Positions 21,225 through 30,843 of a stretch of DNA of 64,000 nucleotides are shown here, piece by piece; the stretch's first letter is position 1; every line of letters begins with the position of its first letter. This DNA comes from Adiantum capillus-veneris (taxonomy: Eukaryota; Streptophyta; Polypodiopsida; Polypodiales; Pteridaceae). The stretch is taken from positions 87,845,721 to 87,909,720 of the forward strand of contig CM043956.1 in assembly GCA_014529385.2 (NCBI GenBank), given 5' to 3'. The notes beneath the pieces were generated by a model. That model was not told the DNA's origin. It saw only the letters and a list, made by a program, of their open reading frames with translations, and searched no databases. Made by a program: the position numbers and the translations under genes.

Positions 21225-21510
21225 TGTGGACCTTGCGAAATAATCAAGGTTGTAAGTGATCAAGCTTATAGAATAAAACTCCCTTCTCATCTCAAAGTGC
21301 ATGATGTATTTCATGTAAGTCTGTTAAAACCTTATGTATATAACCATGACCATGTCCTTGATAATAAGCAAATCATTTTACCTTCTTAAGATGTTCTACA
21401 ACTCCAACTTGATACTATCCTAGAAACTCGGGAGAGAAATCTTAGGAATAGATCCACCGTCATATGAAAAGGAGAGGCTAGTCTTGAGTAATCTTAATGA
21501 GGGGGGGCTA
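21225..21510 (+). pseudogene. Gypsy-L integrase C-terminal tail and polypurine tract
   Basis: Continues the integrase ([31 protein letters not shown]) with one stop near 21388. It reaches LDTILETRERNLRNRST at about 21458, where chromoviral integrases continue into a chromodomain. Instead the sequence switches to the ~50-bp pre-LTR segment shared with the chimera elements (from ATATGAAAAGGAG), ending in the G-run at 21501-21507. A chromodomain is therefore missing. Confidence 0.75.
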
Positions 21511-22110
21511 TGTGGCCTTATCTTTTGATGATAATGACAAATTGGTCAAGCTGATGAGTAACACAAGGGTACCAAAAATGCGGGTATGATTTTTGAGAAA
21601 AAAAAAAAAGTATATATATATAGTTTTTTATAAGAAAAAATTTAAAAATTGTTTTTTTTTTGGAAAAAAAAGATAGACAATTTCTTTTCTGCTATAGATA
21701 GAACATCCATGCTCACACTTTAAAACATAGAGATTGCCTCTATAGCGCTCACGAAGTGCTGCCACTTCTCTTACAAAGAAAACGTCCACAAACCACTAAG
21801 AGAGCAAAAACTCTAGTGGATTAGTAAGGTACGTATTAATTAAGATTCAAATAGCTCTAAGAAGTATGTGTGTGTGTGTGCTATCTCTTACTCTAATTTC
21901 TCTAATCGATTAGTAAGATTCAATTAACATTAAGAATGATGTGTGTTTGCTATCTCTTACTCTAATTTCTCTAATAGATTAGTAAGATTCAATTAGTTTT
22001 AAGAAGGATATGTGTGTGTTTGGGCACGTGTGTGCTATCTCTTACTCTAATCTCTCTAATAGATTAGTAAGATTCAATTAACTTTATGAATGATGTGTGT
22101 TTGCTATCTC
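21511..22110 (+). repeat. Gypsy-L LTR2, first part
   Basis: Matches LTR1 8499-9062, with a longer A/T-rich run near 21600. The TATA box is mutated (TATAGATA, 21693-21700). It breaks off at 22110. The equivalent of LTR1 9063-9663 (601 bp) is missing, and the match resumes at 27097 after Copia-3. Confidence 0.88.
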
Positions 22111-22278
22111 CGCCCCCGAGGCCTTTAAAGTTGCCCCTGATTCTTGTCCGTGAAAATTTTGGTTTCCGGTGAGTGATTTTCCTTCACACACGATGGCTTC
22201 TCCTCATAATGGGGGCCTTACAAATGTGCGCTTTTACCATAGAAAATTACAAGGGTAAATCAGGCTCCATACTTAACA
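22111..22278 (-). repeat. Copia-3 3' LTR, truncated
   Basis: 168 bp matching 26929-27096 of the full LTR, ending ACTTAACA against the purine tract. The missing part is the end of the LTR farthest from the element's interior. Confidence 0.9.
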
Positions 22279-22292
22279 ATCTCCCACTTGGA
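22279..22292 (-). other. Copia-3 polypurine tract
   Basis: On the minus strand TCCAAGTGGGAGAT, directly beside the 3' LTR. Confidence 0.8.
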
Positions 22293-22338
22293 GACTGATC
22301 TCCAAACCAAACCTGTGACTGCTTTCCATTTTGGCTTC

Positions 22339-23391
22339 TTATCCTTGAATGTCGATTGAAGATGAACAAAAGCTCAACTTCTCCTTGTTGACCACCTTTG
22401 TAAACATGTCTGCAGGATTTTCACTTGTATGCACCTTTCCTAGCTTTAGTTGTCCCTCTTCCAAAAGAGTGCGTATGAAGTGATATCTCACCTCAATGTG
22501 CTTTGTCCTTGAATGAAAGGCTGAGTTCTTCGCAAGATGGATAGCGCTTTGGCTATCACTGTACAAGACACAATTGTCTTGTTTGAATCCAAGCTCTTCT
22601 AAGAATCTGTGAAGCCACAGAATTTCTTTGCTTGCCTCCGTCATTGCTACATACTCTGCTTCCGTGGTAGAAAGTGAAACCACTTTCTTCAGCTTTGAAG
22701 CCCAACTTACTGTTGTGCCTCCAACCATGAACACATAGCCAGTAGTGCTCCTTGGAGTATCTTTGTCACCTGCCATATCTGCATCAGCACACCCTTCTAG
22801 GAAAATATCAGTTCCTCCAAAATACAAAGCATTTGTTGTTGTCCCTTTTAGATACCTAAGTATCCACTTCACAGCTTGCCAATGCTCTTTACCTGGGTTG
22901 TCCATGAACCTACTCACAACTCCCACTGCATGTGCAATGTCTGGCCTTGTCCAGACCATAGCATACATTAGAGAACCTACCACTGCAGCATATGGAACTT
23001 TAGACATATAGGCTATCTCCTCTCGTGTCTTTGGACACATATCCTTCGTTAGTTTAAAATGACCAGCCAAAGGTGTAGAAACTGGTTTTGCATTTTGCAT
23101 TGCAAACCTTTCTAGTACCTTCTTGATGTAATCTTCTTGAGATAGATTTATTGTCTTCTTCGTCCTGTCCCTTGATATTTTCATACCAAGTATCCTCTTT
23201 GCAGTACCTAAATCTTTCATTGAAAAAGATTTAGACAGCTCCTCTTTTAGGTCTTTGATGTCTTGCATGTTAGCACTTGCAATCAACATGTCATCAACAT
23301 ACAACATTAGGATGATGAATTTCCCATCTCCCAAATTCTTCGTGTAGACGCAGTGATCGGAGTTGCATCTTGTGAATACATGATCCAACAT
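22339..23391 (-). pseudogene. Copia-3 reverse transcriptase (end) and RNase H
   Basis: 350 open codons in the frame of the upstream ORF, from which TGA at 23395-23397 separates it. It contains the catalytic LMLYVDDMLIAS (near 23303), VPYAAVVGSLMYAMVWTRPDIAH, then RNase H with CADADMAGDKDTPRSTTGY, STTEAEYVAMTEA, YSDSQSAIHLAKN and KTKHIEVRYHF. The RNase H signature reads DADMAG where DxDWAG or DxDYAG is usual. It ends just inside the 3' purine tract region. Confidence 0.9.
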
Positions 23392-23394
23392 CCA

Positions 23395-24477
23395 TCAATC
23401 AAACTTCAAGTACCATTGTCTTGATGCTTGCTTTAAACCATACAAGCTCTTCTTTAATCTGCAAACCATTTTCTCCTTACCTTTTACTTCATACCCCTTT
23501 GGTTGAAGCATGTAGATTTCCTCCTCTAAGTCACCGTGAGGGAATGCCGTATTTACATCCATTTGCTCGAGATTTAGATCATGAGCAGCCACAAGGCTTA
23601 AGACAAGCCTAATTGAGTTCATTTTTACAACAGGAGAAAATATTTCATTGAAGTCAATACCTTTCTTTTGAGAAAAACCTTTTACCACAAGCCTAGACTT
23701 GTACCTTTTCTTCCCACCTTCTTCTTCCTTTAGCTTGTACACCCATTTGTTTTGAAGTGCCCGCTTACCTTTAGGCAACTCAGCCAACTCCCATGTTTGG
23801 TTGCGATGTAGTGAGTCCATCTCCACTTGCATGCTCTTCATCCATTCTTCTTTGGATTCATGTTGCATAGCTTCTTCATATGATTCCGGCTCTCCAGAAT
23901 TTGAGATCAAGAGATGGTTGTAGGAAGGAACAAAGCTTTCTGGAGGTATACTTGATCTTGTAGATCTTTGGGGAATAGGTTGAGGCTCCTCATTTGGTTG
24001 ACGTTGTTGCACATTGTCACCGTTTGCAGTCCTTGAGTCTTCACCGTCCTCAAGCTCCATGTACTCATCACCTGTTTCTTTTGTTTGTTTTCTTTCCGAG
24101 TAATCTTTGTACATATTTTTTTCGTTAAAAATTACATCCCTACTCCTTAAGATTTTACAATCTTCAGGATTCCATAGGCGATACCCAAAGTCTCCTTCTC
24201 CATAGCCAATGAAGAAACACTTTTTGGACTTTGCATTTAACTTTGATCTTAGGCTTCTATCTATGTGCATGAAAGCCTCACACCCAAACACGTTGAGAAA
24301 TGCATAATTCACCGGTTTACCTGTCCATACCTCTTCTGGAACTCCCCCATCCAATGCTGTTGAGGGTGACCGATTGATTAAGTACACAAACGTACTTACA
24401 GCTTTCGCCCAAAGCTCAAGCGGTAGGCCTGCATGTAGCCGCATGCTTCGTGCTCGTTCCATGATTGTCCTGTTCAT
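23395..24477 (-). pseudogene. Copia-3 integrase C-terminus and reverse transcriptase start
   Basis: 360 open codons, same frame, between TAG at 24484-24486 and TGA at 23395-23397. It begins in the integrase just after the catalytic glutamate region (MNRTIMERARSM), has KPVNYAFLNVFGCEAF and CFFIGYG, a ~100-residue acidic and glutamine-rich linker, then the reverse transcriptase motifs ALQNKWVYKLK, RLVVKGFSQKKG, IFSPVVKMNS, LEQMDVNTAF and LKKSLYGLKQASRQW. Confidence 0.9.
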
Positions 24478-24483
24478 CCTTTC

Positions 24484-26229
24484 CTAAATCCCATTTTGTT
24501 GAGGTGTCGTTGGGGTTTTTCTTTGCTTCAGAATGCCATTGCTAGCACAAAAGCTTTCAAAAGCTTGGCTGCAATATTCGCCTCCATTGTCGGATCTGAG
24601 GCATTTAACCTTGGTACCTGTTTCATTCTCCACAAAGGATTCCCACCTTTGAAATATGGAAAATACATTGGATTTATTCTTCATGACATAAACCCATGTT
24701 TTTCTAGTCTCATCGTCTATGAATGTTACATAGTACAATGAGCCACCAAGTGATGGTGTACTTGCAGGACCCCAAACATCAGAATGAACCAACTCAAGTT
24801 TTTTATTTTTTCTTTCATTTCCTGATTTTTGAAATTTTACCCTCTTTTGTTTACCATAAACACAATCTTCACAGAACTCTAAGTCCACTTCTTTCAAACA
24901 TGGTAGAATCTTCTTTGTTTGAAGGATTTGCATTCCTTTGGCACTCATATGCCCAAGTCGGTAGTGCCACAACGCACTCTCAACTTTTGTAGTTGCTGCA
25001 CAAGCTGAAGGTTGCGTGCTAGCAGTACACAAGTAAAGTGTACCGACTTTTTCACCCTTGGCAACCACCAAAGATCCCTTTGAGATCTTCCACCGTTTGT
25101 TTCCGAATGCAATGTTGTGACCTTCATCGTCCAATTGTCCTGTAGAGATCAAATTTTTGTGAAGAGAAGGAACATGCCTAACATCTTTAAGCTTCCATTC
25201 ATTTCCGTTAGCAGTTTTGATAGAAATTGTACCTTTTCCCACAATGTCACAAGCTTCATCATCTCCCAAGTATACATACGCAAAATTACCTTTGGTGTAG
25301 TCTTGGAAATGTTGCTTGTGTGGTGTCGCATGGAATGAAGCCCCGGAATCTACTATACAGGAATTAGACACATTGTCTAATGAGAGAATTAGAGCATCTT
25401 GCTCTACTTTACCTGCCACATTGGCCTCCGATGTTGGCTTGTTGTCTTGAGACTCTGTCTCCTTCTTCTTCTTGGAACAGCAATCCTTCTTGACGTGGCC
25501 CTTCTTGCCGCAGTTCCAACGTTCAAGAACTGACTTTGTGCGTGACTTGCTCCGCCTTGAGCGATCATGACCCTTTTGGTTTTTGAACCTCTCCTTAGGC
25601 CTTCCTCTTGTTTCCACTGATAGTGCAGCACTTGATGATTCTCCTGTGCTTCTCCTTCGCATTTCCTCGCTTAGGAGAACACTCACAACATCATCAAACT
25701 TAAGAGTATTTGTGCCAGAGATAGAATTACTTACAGCCATCACCAGGCTGTCCCAACTATCCGGTAGAGATGATAGTATAAGGAGAGCTCGCACTTCGTC
25801 ATCGAAATTGATTTTCACTGATCGAAGTTGACTTATGTTTGTGTTAAAGTCATTTAGGTGTTCTGCAAATGAACCATTCTCTGCCATCTTTAGATTGAAC
25901 AAGCACTTCATAAGAAATACCTTATTGCATGCCCATGGTTTCTCGTAGAAGTCGTCAAGTGACTTCATCAAGTCCTCCGTGGTCTTCATCTCCGAAACAT
26001 TGAAGGCCACCGTTGACGGCAAGATTAACCTGATTGTTCCCAGTGCCTTTCGATCAAGGACAATCCATGCTTCATCTGCCATTGTCGCGGGCTTCTTTGC
26101 AAGACCGCCTAGTGGCAAATAGAGGTCCTTCTGGTAGAGATAGTCTTCAATCTGCATCTTCCAATGTTGGTAGTTTTTTCCGTTGAACTTCTCAATCTTG
26201 AGCTTCCCTTCCTCCGCCATAACTCCCAC
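24484..26229 (-). pseudogene. Copia-3 gag, protease and integrase core
   Basis: 581 codons starting MGVMAEEGKLKIEKFNGKNY at 26229. UBN2-type gag covers residues ~10-215. The zinc knuckle reads RWNCGKKGHVKKDC: its first cysteine is replaced by arginine (codon 237, 25519-25521), so zinc binding is doubtful. The protease has IVDSGASFHATP, the integrase zinc region HYRLGHMSAKGM with CEDCVYG, and the core HSDVWGPAS, SDNGGEYCSQ and TPQQNG. TAG at 24484-24486 falls at the alanine of QNGIAERMN, one codon before the catalytic glutamate. Confidence 0.9.
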
Positions 26230-26279
26230 TCAATTCAAGGAATCCTTTCCTTGAGATAATTTAGCTACGAGCAAACCTT

Positions 26280-26291
26280 GCTCTGATACCA
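26280..26291 (-). other. Copia-3 primer-binding site (iMet tRNA)
   Basis: GCTCTGATACCA on the plus strand, an exact iMet complement, two bases from the 5' LTR. The leader to gag is only about 50 bp. Confidence 0.93.
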
Positions 26292-26293
26292 AT

Positions 26294-27096
26294 TGTTAGG
26301 AAATAAGACGTAGCTAAATAGATAATTGAGTAGATTACTTAATGGCGAGAGACAGATTTATATACACGAGATTATAGAGTGGAGAGAGAGAGAGAGAGAG
26401 TACACACGATATACGTGGTTCACCCAATGTGGGCTACGTCCACGGGAAAGCAGCCACTCAATGGATTTTGTACTTCAAAACAAGAAGTAGTCTACAAAGG
26501 GATTATACCCTTAATGGAGCTCCCGCCTTGCTTCACTCTCACCACCTCACACTCACCTTGTTGCATCAACTTCACACTATATAATGTGTGTAGAAATGTC
26601 CTCCTTTTATAGGCCAAAAGGGTTGTCCTCTCTTATGAGAGACAGCCATGTGTAGCCGCCCTTGTGCGAATAAGTCCAAATCGGACCCTCCAATCCGCCC
26701 ATGTGTGGCCGCCCTTGAGAAGACAAGTCCGCTTTTGAATTCAGCCACCGGTCATTGAATTCGGCCACCGGCCACCGGCCATTGACTTCTGACCACCGGC
26801 CATCGGCCAATGACTACTGGCCACCGGCCAGCCGACCAGTTATTTTTCGACCACTTTCCGGCCGCCGTCCGGCCATAATATTCCGGCGAAAAAGAATATT
26901 CCAGCGAAAAAAAAGTCTCGGGGGCCTCCGTCCCCGAGGCCTTTAAAGTTACCCCTGATTCTTGTCCGTGAAAATTTTGGTTTCCGGTGAGTGATTTTCC
27001 TTCATGCACGATGGCTTCTCCTCATAATGGGGGCCTTACAAATGTGCGCTTTTACCACAGAAAATTACAAGGGTAAATCAAGCTCCATACTTAACA
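26294..27096 (-). repeat. Copia-3 5' LTR, complete
   Basis: 803 bp, TGTTAGGAAA…ACTTAACA on the plus strand. It holds a (GA)n run at 26381-26400 and a cluster of GGCCACCGGCCA-like repeats at 26742-26840. Its inner 168 bp recur in the truncated 3' LTR. Confidence 0.92.
26742..26840. repeat. GC-rich GGCCACCGG repeat cluster in the Copia-3 LTR
   Basis: Repeated and partly self-complementary GCCACCGGCCA and GACCACCGGCCAT units spaced 12-30 bp apart, in an otherwise AT-leaning region. A fold or a protein-binding cluster is possible but not shown. Confidence 0.7.
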
Positions 27097-27684
27097 GTAG
27101 TTTACACACTTAATTTTTGATTAATCAAGATTAACAAATATTTGATGTATAGAAATTAGATATAGAACAACAACACTAAGTGTGAATCGGAGTTGGCGAG
27201 GGTTCACATTACAGACACTCTTTGGAAACAAGGAGATTACTAGGGAAATTGACCAATTTAAAGTTCTAAGTGTATAACATAAGTGTAGTACAAAAAAATG
27301 GCTCCGAAGCGTGCTCGAACCCAAGGCGCTAATGATCATGAAGCTGGTACAAGTAACGGTGGAACTCCTGCGGAACATGTTATGTATCCACCAATCGGAT
27401 CAATCAAGGCTATGGTACATGTTAGTATTGCAGTTTCAAGTTATGCATGATTGCATATACGAGACCATAGAAATATATTATTTACCATACGAAAAGAAAA
27501 CACGGACCGAAACCACGGGGCTTAACCCCAAGAAACTCGACATATGTTTGACAAGTAGGAAATATTTTCTGGTTAAACTGGTAAGAAAGAATTGTTGTCC
27601 AAAACCTTCGGTAGGGTTTCTCTCAAGTCTCTCTACTTATAAGCGCTTGTATTATGTGGCTGTTGCCGAGGCGTGAGATGACGC
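27097..27684 (+). repeat. Gypsy-L LTR2, middle part
   Basis: Matches LTR1 from 9664 to about 10250. It includes a second copy of the possible gag exon at 27298-27420 (starting MAPKRARTQG); its donor reads CAT|GTTAGT instead of CAG|GTTAGT. The match is cut at 27684 by the insertion of Tat-2 and resumes at 46518. Confidence 0.88.
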
Positions 27685-28642
27685 TGTGAGTGGGATGAAA
27701 ACACACAGAACGCCTCTATAATGACCCGACACACACTCTTGGAAAGATAGACACACACACATACACACACACTATGGGGCACCACTCGGCTTACACAATC
27801 CACCTGGCCGAAACAGGGAACACACCGATGGAGTGAGAGGAGAAAGATTACCCATTTACCCACTCCACACAAAGAGACACTCACACACACACACACACCC
27901 AAAAAAACTCAGCTCAAAAGAGAAGAACTTCTGATATTTAGATATAATAAGCTTGGGCAAACACCAAGGGGGACAAACAGCTCACACAGTATGGGTAAAA
28001 TAAGCCAGATACAATCACAAACTAGAGCAGAAGCTTCGCTCATAGGAGAAACTTACACAGCCAAAACAACAAAAAAACAGTGTGTAATTTGGAAAAATGG
28101 ACAGTGCCATCGCGTCCGGAACGGCCCAAAACCCCAGTCTACAATGTCAATGTGCTCAAATCCGACCTCGGATGAGCAGTTTACGGCCAAAACAGACTCC
28201 AAAATGAGCAAAAACACAGTTGCGGTTGTTCCTCCTCTTCTCTCCACTCTTTTTCTGGTCTTCTCTCTATTTTTTCAGTTCCCGCACTTAGCTTTATTGC
28301 TTGAGCACCCTTGGCCTTTTAGATGACCTCAAACGGACCGCGAACAAGCCAAAAACTGACCTCGCAGTGCATAGTTGTCACCTTTTTGCATCATCCGCAC
28401 ACCTGGCACTCAGCTTTTCCCAATAATTCATCCCGCAACCACGTGAAGTGGCCCCAAAAAGTGGTCATCATGATGACCTTTCTGCATAAGTATCACAAGA
28501 AAACACCCACATTGTGTCCGTACTCATCCACGTGTAAGTATTGACCCCGTTCGGCCTCCTGACGCCACTAGATGCCATTTGACGCACCTGCTTACCTCAT
28601 GTCGTTGGCCCGCGGATAGATTCCTCGAGAATTTTTACGCGC
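27685..28642 (-). repeat. Tat-2 3' LTR, outer part
   Basis: 958 bp matching 45374 to about 46313 of the complete Tat-2 LTR. It stops in TACGCGC at the Tat-1 insertion and continues at 37384. With the plus-oriented Tat-1 5' LTR next to it, it forms an inverted repeat with arms of about 0.95 kb. Confidence 0.88.
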
Positions 28643-29783
28643 TTTCAGGAGTTTTTTGGAGCAAGGGATTGCGCATATGTACATGTACATGCATGGTGCA
28701 TCAAATAAAGAATTGCCCATTTTTCAGAGCCAGGTGGTTACGTGGGGCCCACATGTGTACAAGTAGGACAGGGTGTACATAGTGCATCGATTTTCACTAT
28801 TACCAGTACCACTGTGTTTTTTCTACAATAAGGAGGAGTTGGTAGTGCGTAAAACTTCTCGAGGAAGCTATCCGCGGGCCAACGACATGAGGTAAGCAGG
28901 TGCGTCAGATGGCATCGAGTGGCATCAGGAGGTCGAAAGGGGTCAATACTTGCACGCGGAGAAGTATGGACACGACGTGGGTGTTTTCTTGTGATACTTA
29001 TGCAAAAAGGTCATCATGAGGAACAATTTTTGGGGCCACTTCACGTGGTTGCGGGATGCATTATTTGGAAAAACTGAGTGCCAGGTGTGTGGTTGATGCA
29101 AAAAGGTGACAACTATGCACTGCGAGGTCAGTTTTTGGCCTGTTCGGGGTCCGTTTGAGGTCATCTAAAAGGCCACGGGTGCCCAACTAATAAAGCTAAG
29201 TGGGGGAACTGAAAAAACTGAGAGAAGACCAGAAAAAGTTTGGAGAAGAGAGGAGGAACAGCCGCAAGTGTGTTTTTGCTGTTTTTGGAGCATTTTTTAA
29301 CCCTAAACTGCTCATCCGAGGTCGGATTTGAGCACTTTGACATTGTAGACTGGGGTTTTTGGGTGTTCTGGAGGCAATGGCGCTGTCCATTTTTCCAAAT
29401 TTCTCAGAGATTTTCTGCTGTTTTTTGTGTAATCGTCTCCGGTGAGTGAAGCCTCTGCTTAACTTTGTGGTTGTATCTAGTGTATTTCCTCAATACTGTG
29501 TAAACTATTTGCCCCATTGGTGTTGGGCTGAGCTTCATTGAGTCTAGACAACAGCAATTTGCCTCCTTTGAGCTGAATTGATTGTGTGTGTGTGAGTGTG
29601 TATGTGTGAGTGTTGAGTGGGCAAGTGGGAAATCTCTCTCTTCTCACTCCGTCTGTGTGTTTCCTCTCTCGGCCAGGCTAGTTGTGTAAGCCGAGTGGTG
29701 CCCCATAATGTGTGTGTGTATCATTCCAAGAGTGTGTGTCGGGTCATTATAGAGGCGTTGTGTGTGTTTTCATCCCGCTCACA
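28643..29783 (+). repeat. Tat-1 5' LTR
   Basis: 1,141 bp paired with 36239-37383. The second base of the expected TGTCAGGAG start is mutated here (TTTCAGGAG). It ends GCTCACA. Confidence 0.9.
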
Positions 29784-29789
29784 TTCTTT

Positions 29790-29809
29790 TGGTGTCCCCA
29801 CTGAGGATC
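29790..29809 (+). other. Tat-1 primer-binding site (TGGYGYC type)
   Basis: TGGTGTCCCCACTGAGGATC after a 6-bp spacer. Tat-2 and Tat-3 have TGACGCCCCCACGGAGGATC and TGGCGCCCCCACGGAGGATC at the same place, so the family primes from a tRNA ending about GGCGCCA, not iMet. I cannot name the tRNA with confidence. Confidence 0.7.
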
Positions 29810-30498
29810 TTCTTCGAGTACCTTTTGCTTCGAGCTTCAAGCTTCGAGATTCGGGATTACAGGTTGCAGATTATAGGTTATAGGTTACAGGGACAGGTAC
29901 AGGTACAGGTGATTCACATAGGTAAAGGTAGCTGGAGTACAGTGATATACTAGCAATGATGTCACTTGCAGTTGTTGTGGGTATACATCACTTGGCGCCT
30001 ATTTGAGCGCATTGTCTACTGGATTGTACATTACTTGTGGAAACTGGCATTGTATGCATTTGTGGAGCCATACTTGGTTGTGTTTGGCAGTCCCAACCAT
30101 TTTTGAGACTTGGTCTGGAAGATAGTCATTTCTGAGACTTGACTATACGCGATTTGCATTAGCCTTCGTGTGAGGGTTGATAGCGTGAGGTTTTTATTGA
30201 GCTAGGGGATTCTCAAATGTGGAGATCCTTTCGGTGATACAAGTAGCTGGAGCACCCTTTTCGTGATCTCGCCATAGGCTATGTACTAGTGATTCCTACT
30301 TGATGCTCAAGTTCTATTGTTGGAAATCTATGCTTACACATACAGTCTATATTTTGGGTTCTTACTGCTCTACTTTTGGGGAAACTCTGTCAAAATTTTC
30401 CCAAGTTATGATGGCTGGTTTTTTGGTCTTTTGAGCCATTTATGTTGTTATGCTGCTGAAATTTTGGCAAAATCAGAGGTTAAGTAAGGTGTGCCTTC
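29810..30498 (+). other. Tat-1 leader
   Basis: No gag motif. It contains a run of GGTTACAGG/GGTACAGG-like repeats (about 29865-29910) and sequence conserved in the leaders of Tat-2 and Tat-3. Its function is unknown. Confidence 0.6.
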
Positions 30499-30741
30499 TT
30501 GGGAGCTTCATGGTTGGCTTTAATGGATGATCAAAATGGCCCTCAATTCACTCCATTTCATTTAACTCAAAGAATCCAGATAAATGTTCATGTGTACAGG
30601 AAGATTTTTTTCCAGCAGCGCATAGTCTTTATGTTCGGGCCAAGAAGATTACAAGAGATCTTGGAATGTCCTTTGCCTGTTGTAATTCCGATGATCAACT
30701 ATGAAAACTCATTTGATGTGCATGTGTTTGTCCTTATCTAA
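30499..30741 (+). CDS. Small conserved ORF upstream of Tat gag (80 aa)
   Basis: 80 codons beginning MGASWLALMDDQNGP and ending SFDVHVFVLI, about 100 bp before gag. Homologues stand at the same place in Tat-2 (44526-44726 and 43031-43194), Tat-3 (50537-50779) and, much diverged, Tat-4 (53184-53615). Tat-4 keeps the pattern K-I-F-x-Q-x-R-I-x3-F-G-x2-R-L, then P-x-P-V and SFDV. Conservation between elements whose gags have diverged suggests it was translated. I recognise no domain. Ogre/Tat-type elements are known to carry an extra ORF before gag; equating the two is inference. Confidence 0.6.
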   Translation: MGASWLALMDDQNGPQFTPFHLTQRIQINVHVYRKIFFQQRIVFMFGPRRLQEILECPLPVVIPMINYENSFDVHVFVLI

Positions 30742-30843
30742 ATTTGAGCTCCATTGAAGTTTTTGGGGATTGGGTAGTCAAAAGTTTTGGGTTCTTGCAC
30801 GTGTGTTCATAGGGGTTCTCAAAGCATTGTAACTTGGGTAGCC

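Larger units (their letters stand above)
22111..27096 (-). mobile_element. Copia-3, Copia element with truncated 3' LTR
   Basis: Minus-strand Copia element inside LTR2. The 5' LTR (26294-27096, 803 bp), iMet primer-binding site, gag-pol and purine tract are all present. The 3' LTR keeps only 168 bp (22111-22278); its other 635 bp and 601 bp of the neighbouring LTR2 were lost, most simply in one deletion. The target duplication was lost with them. The gag-pol frame has just two stops. Confidence 0.92.
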
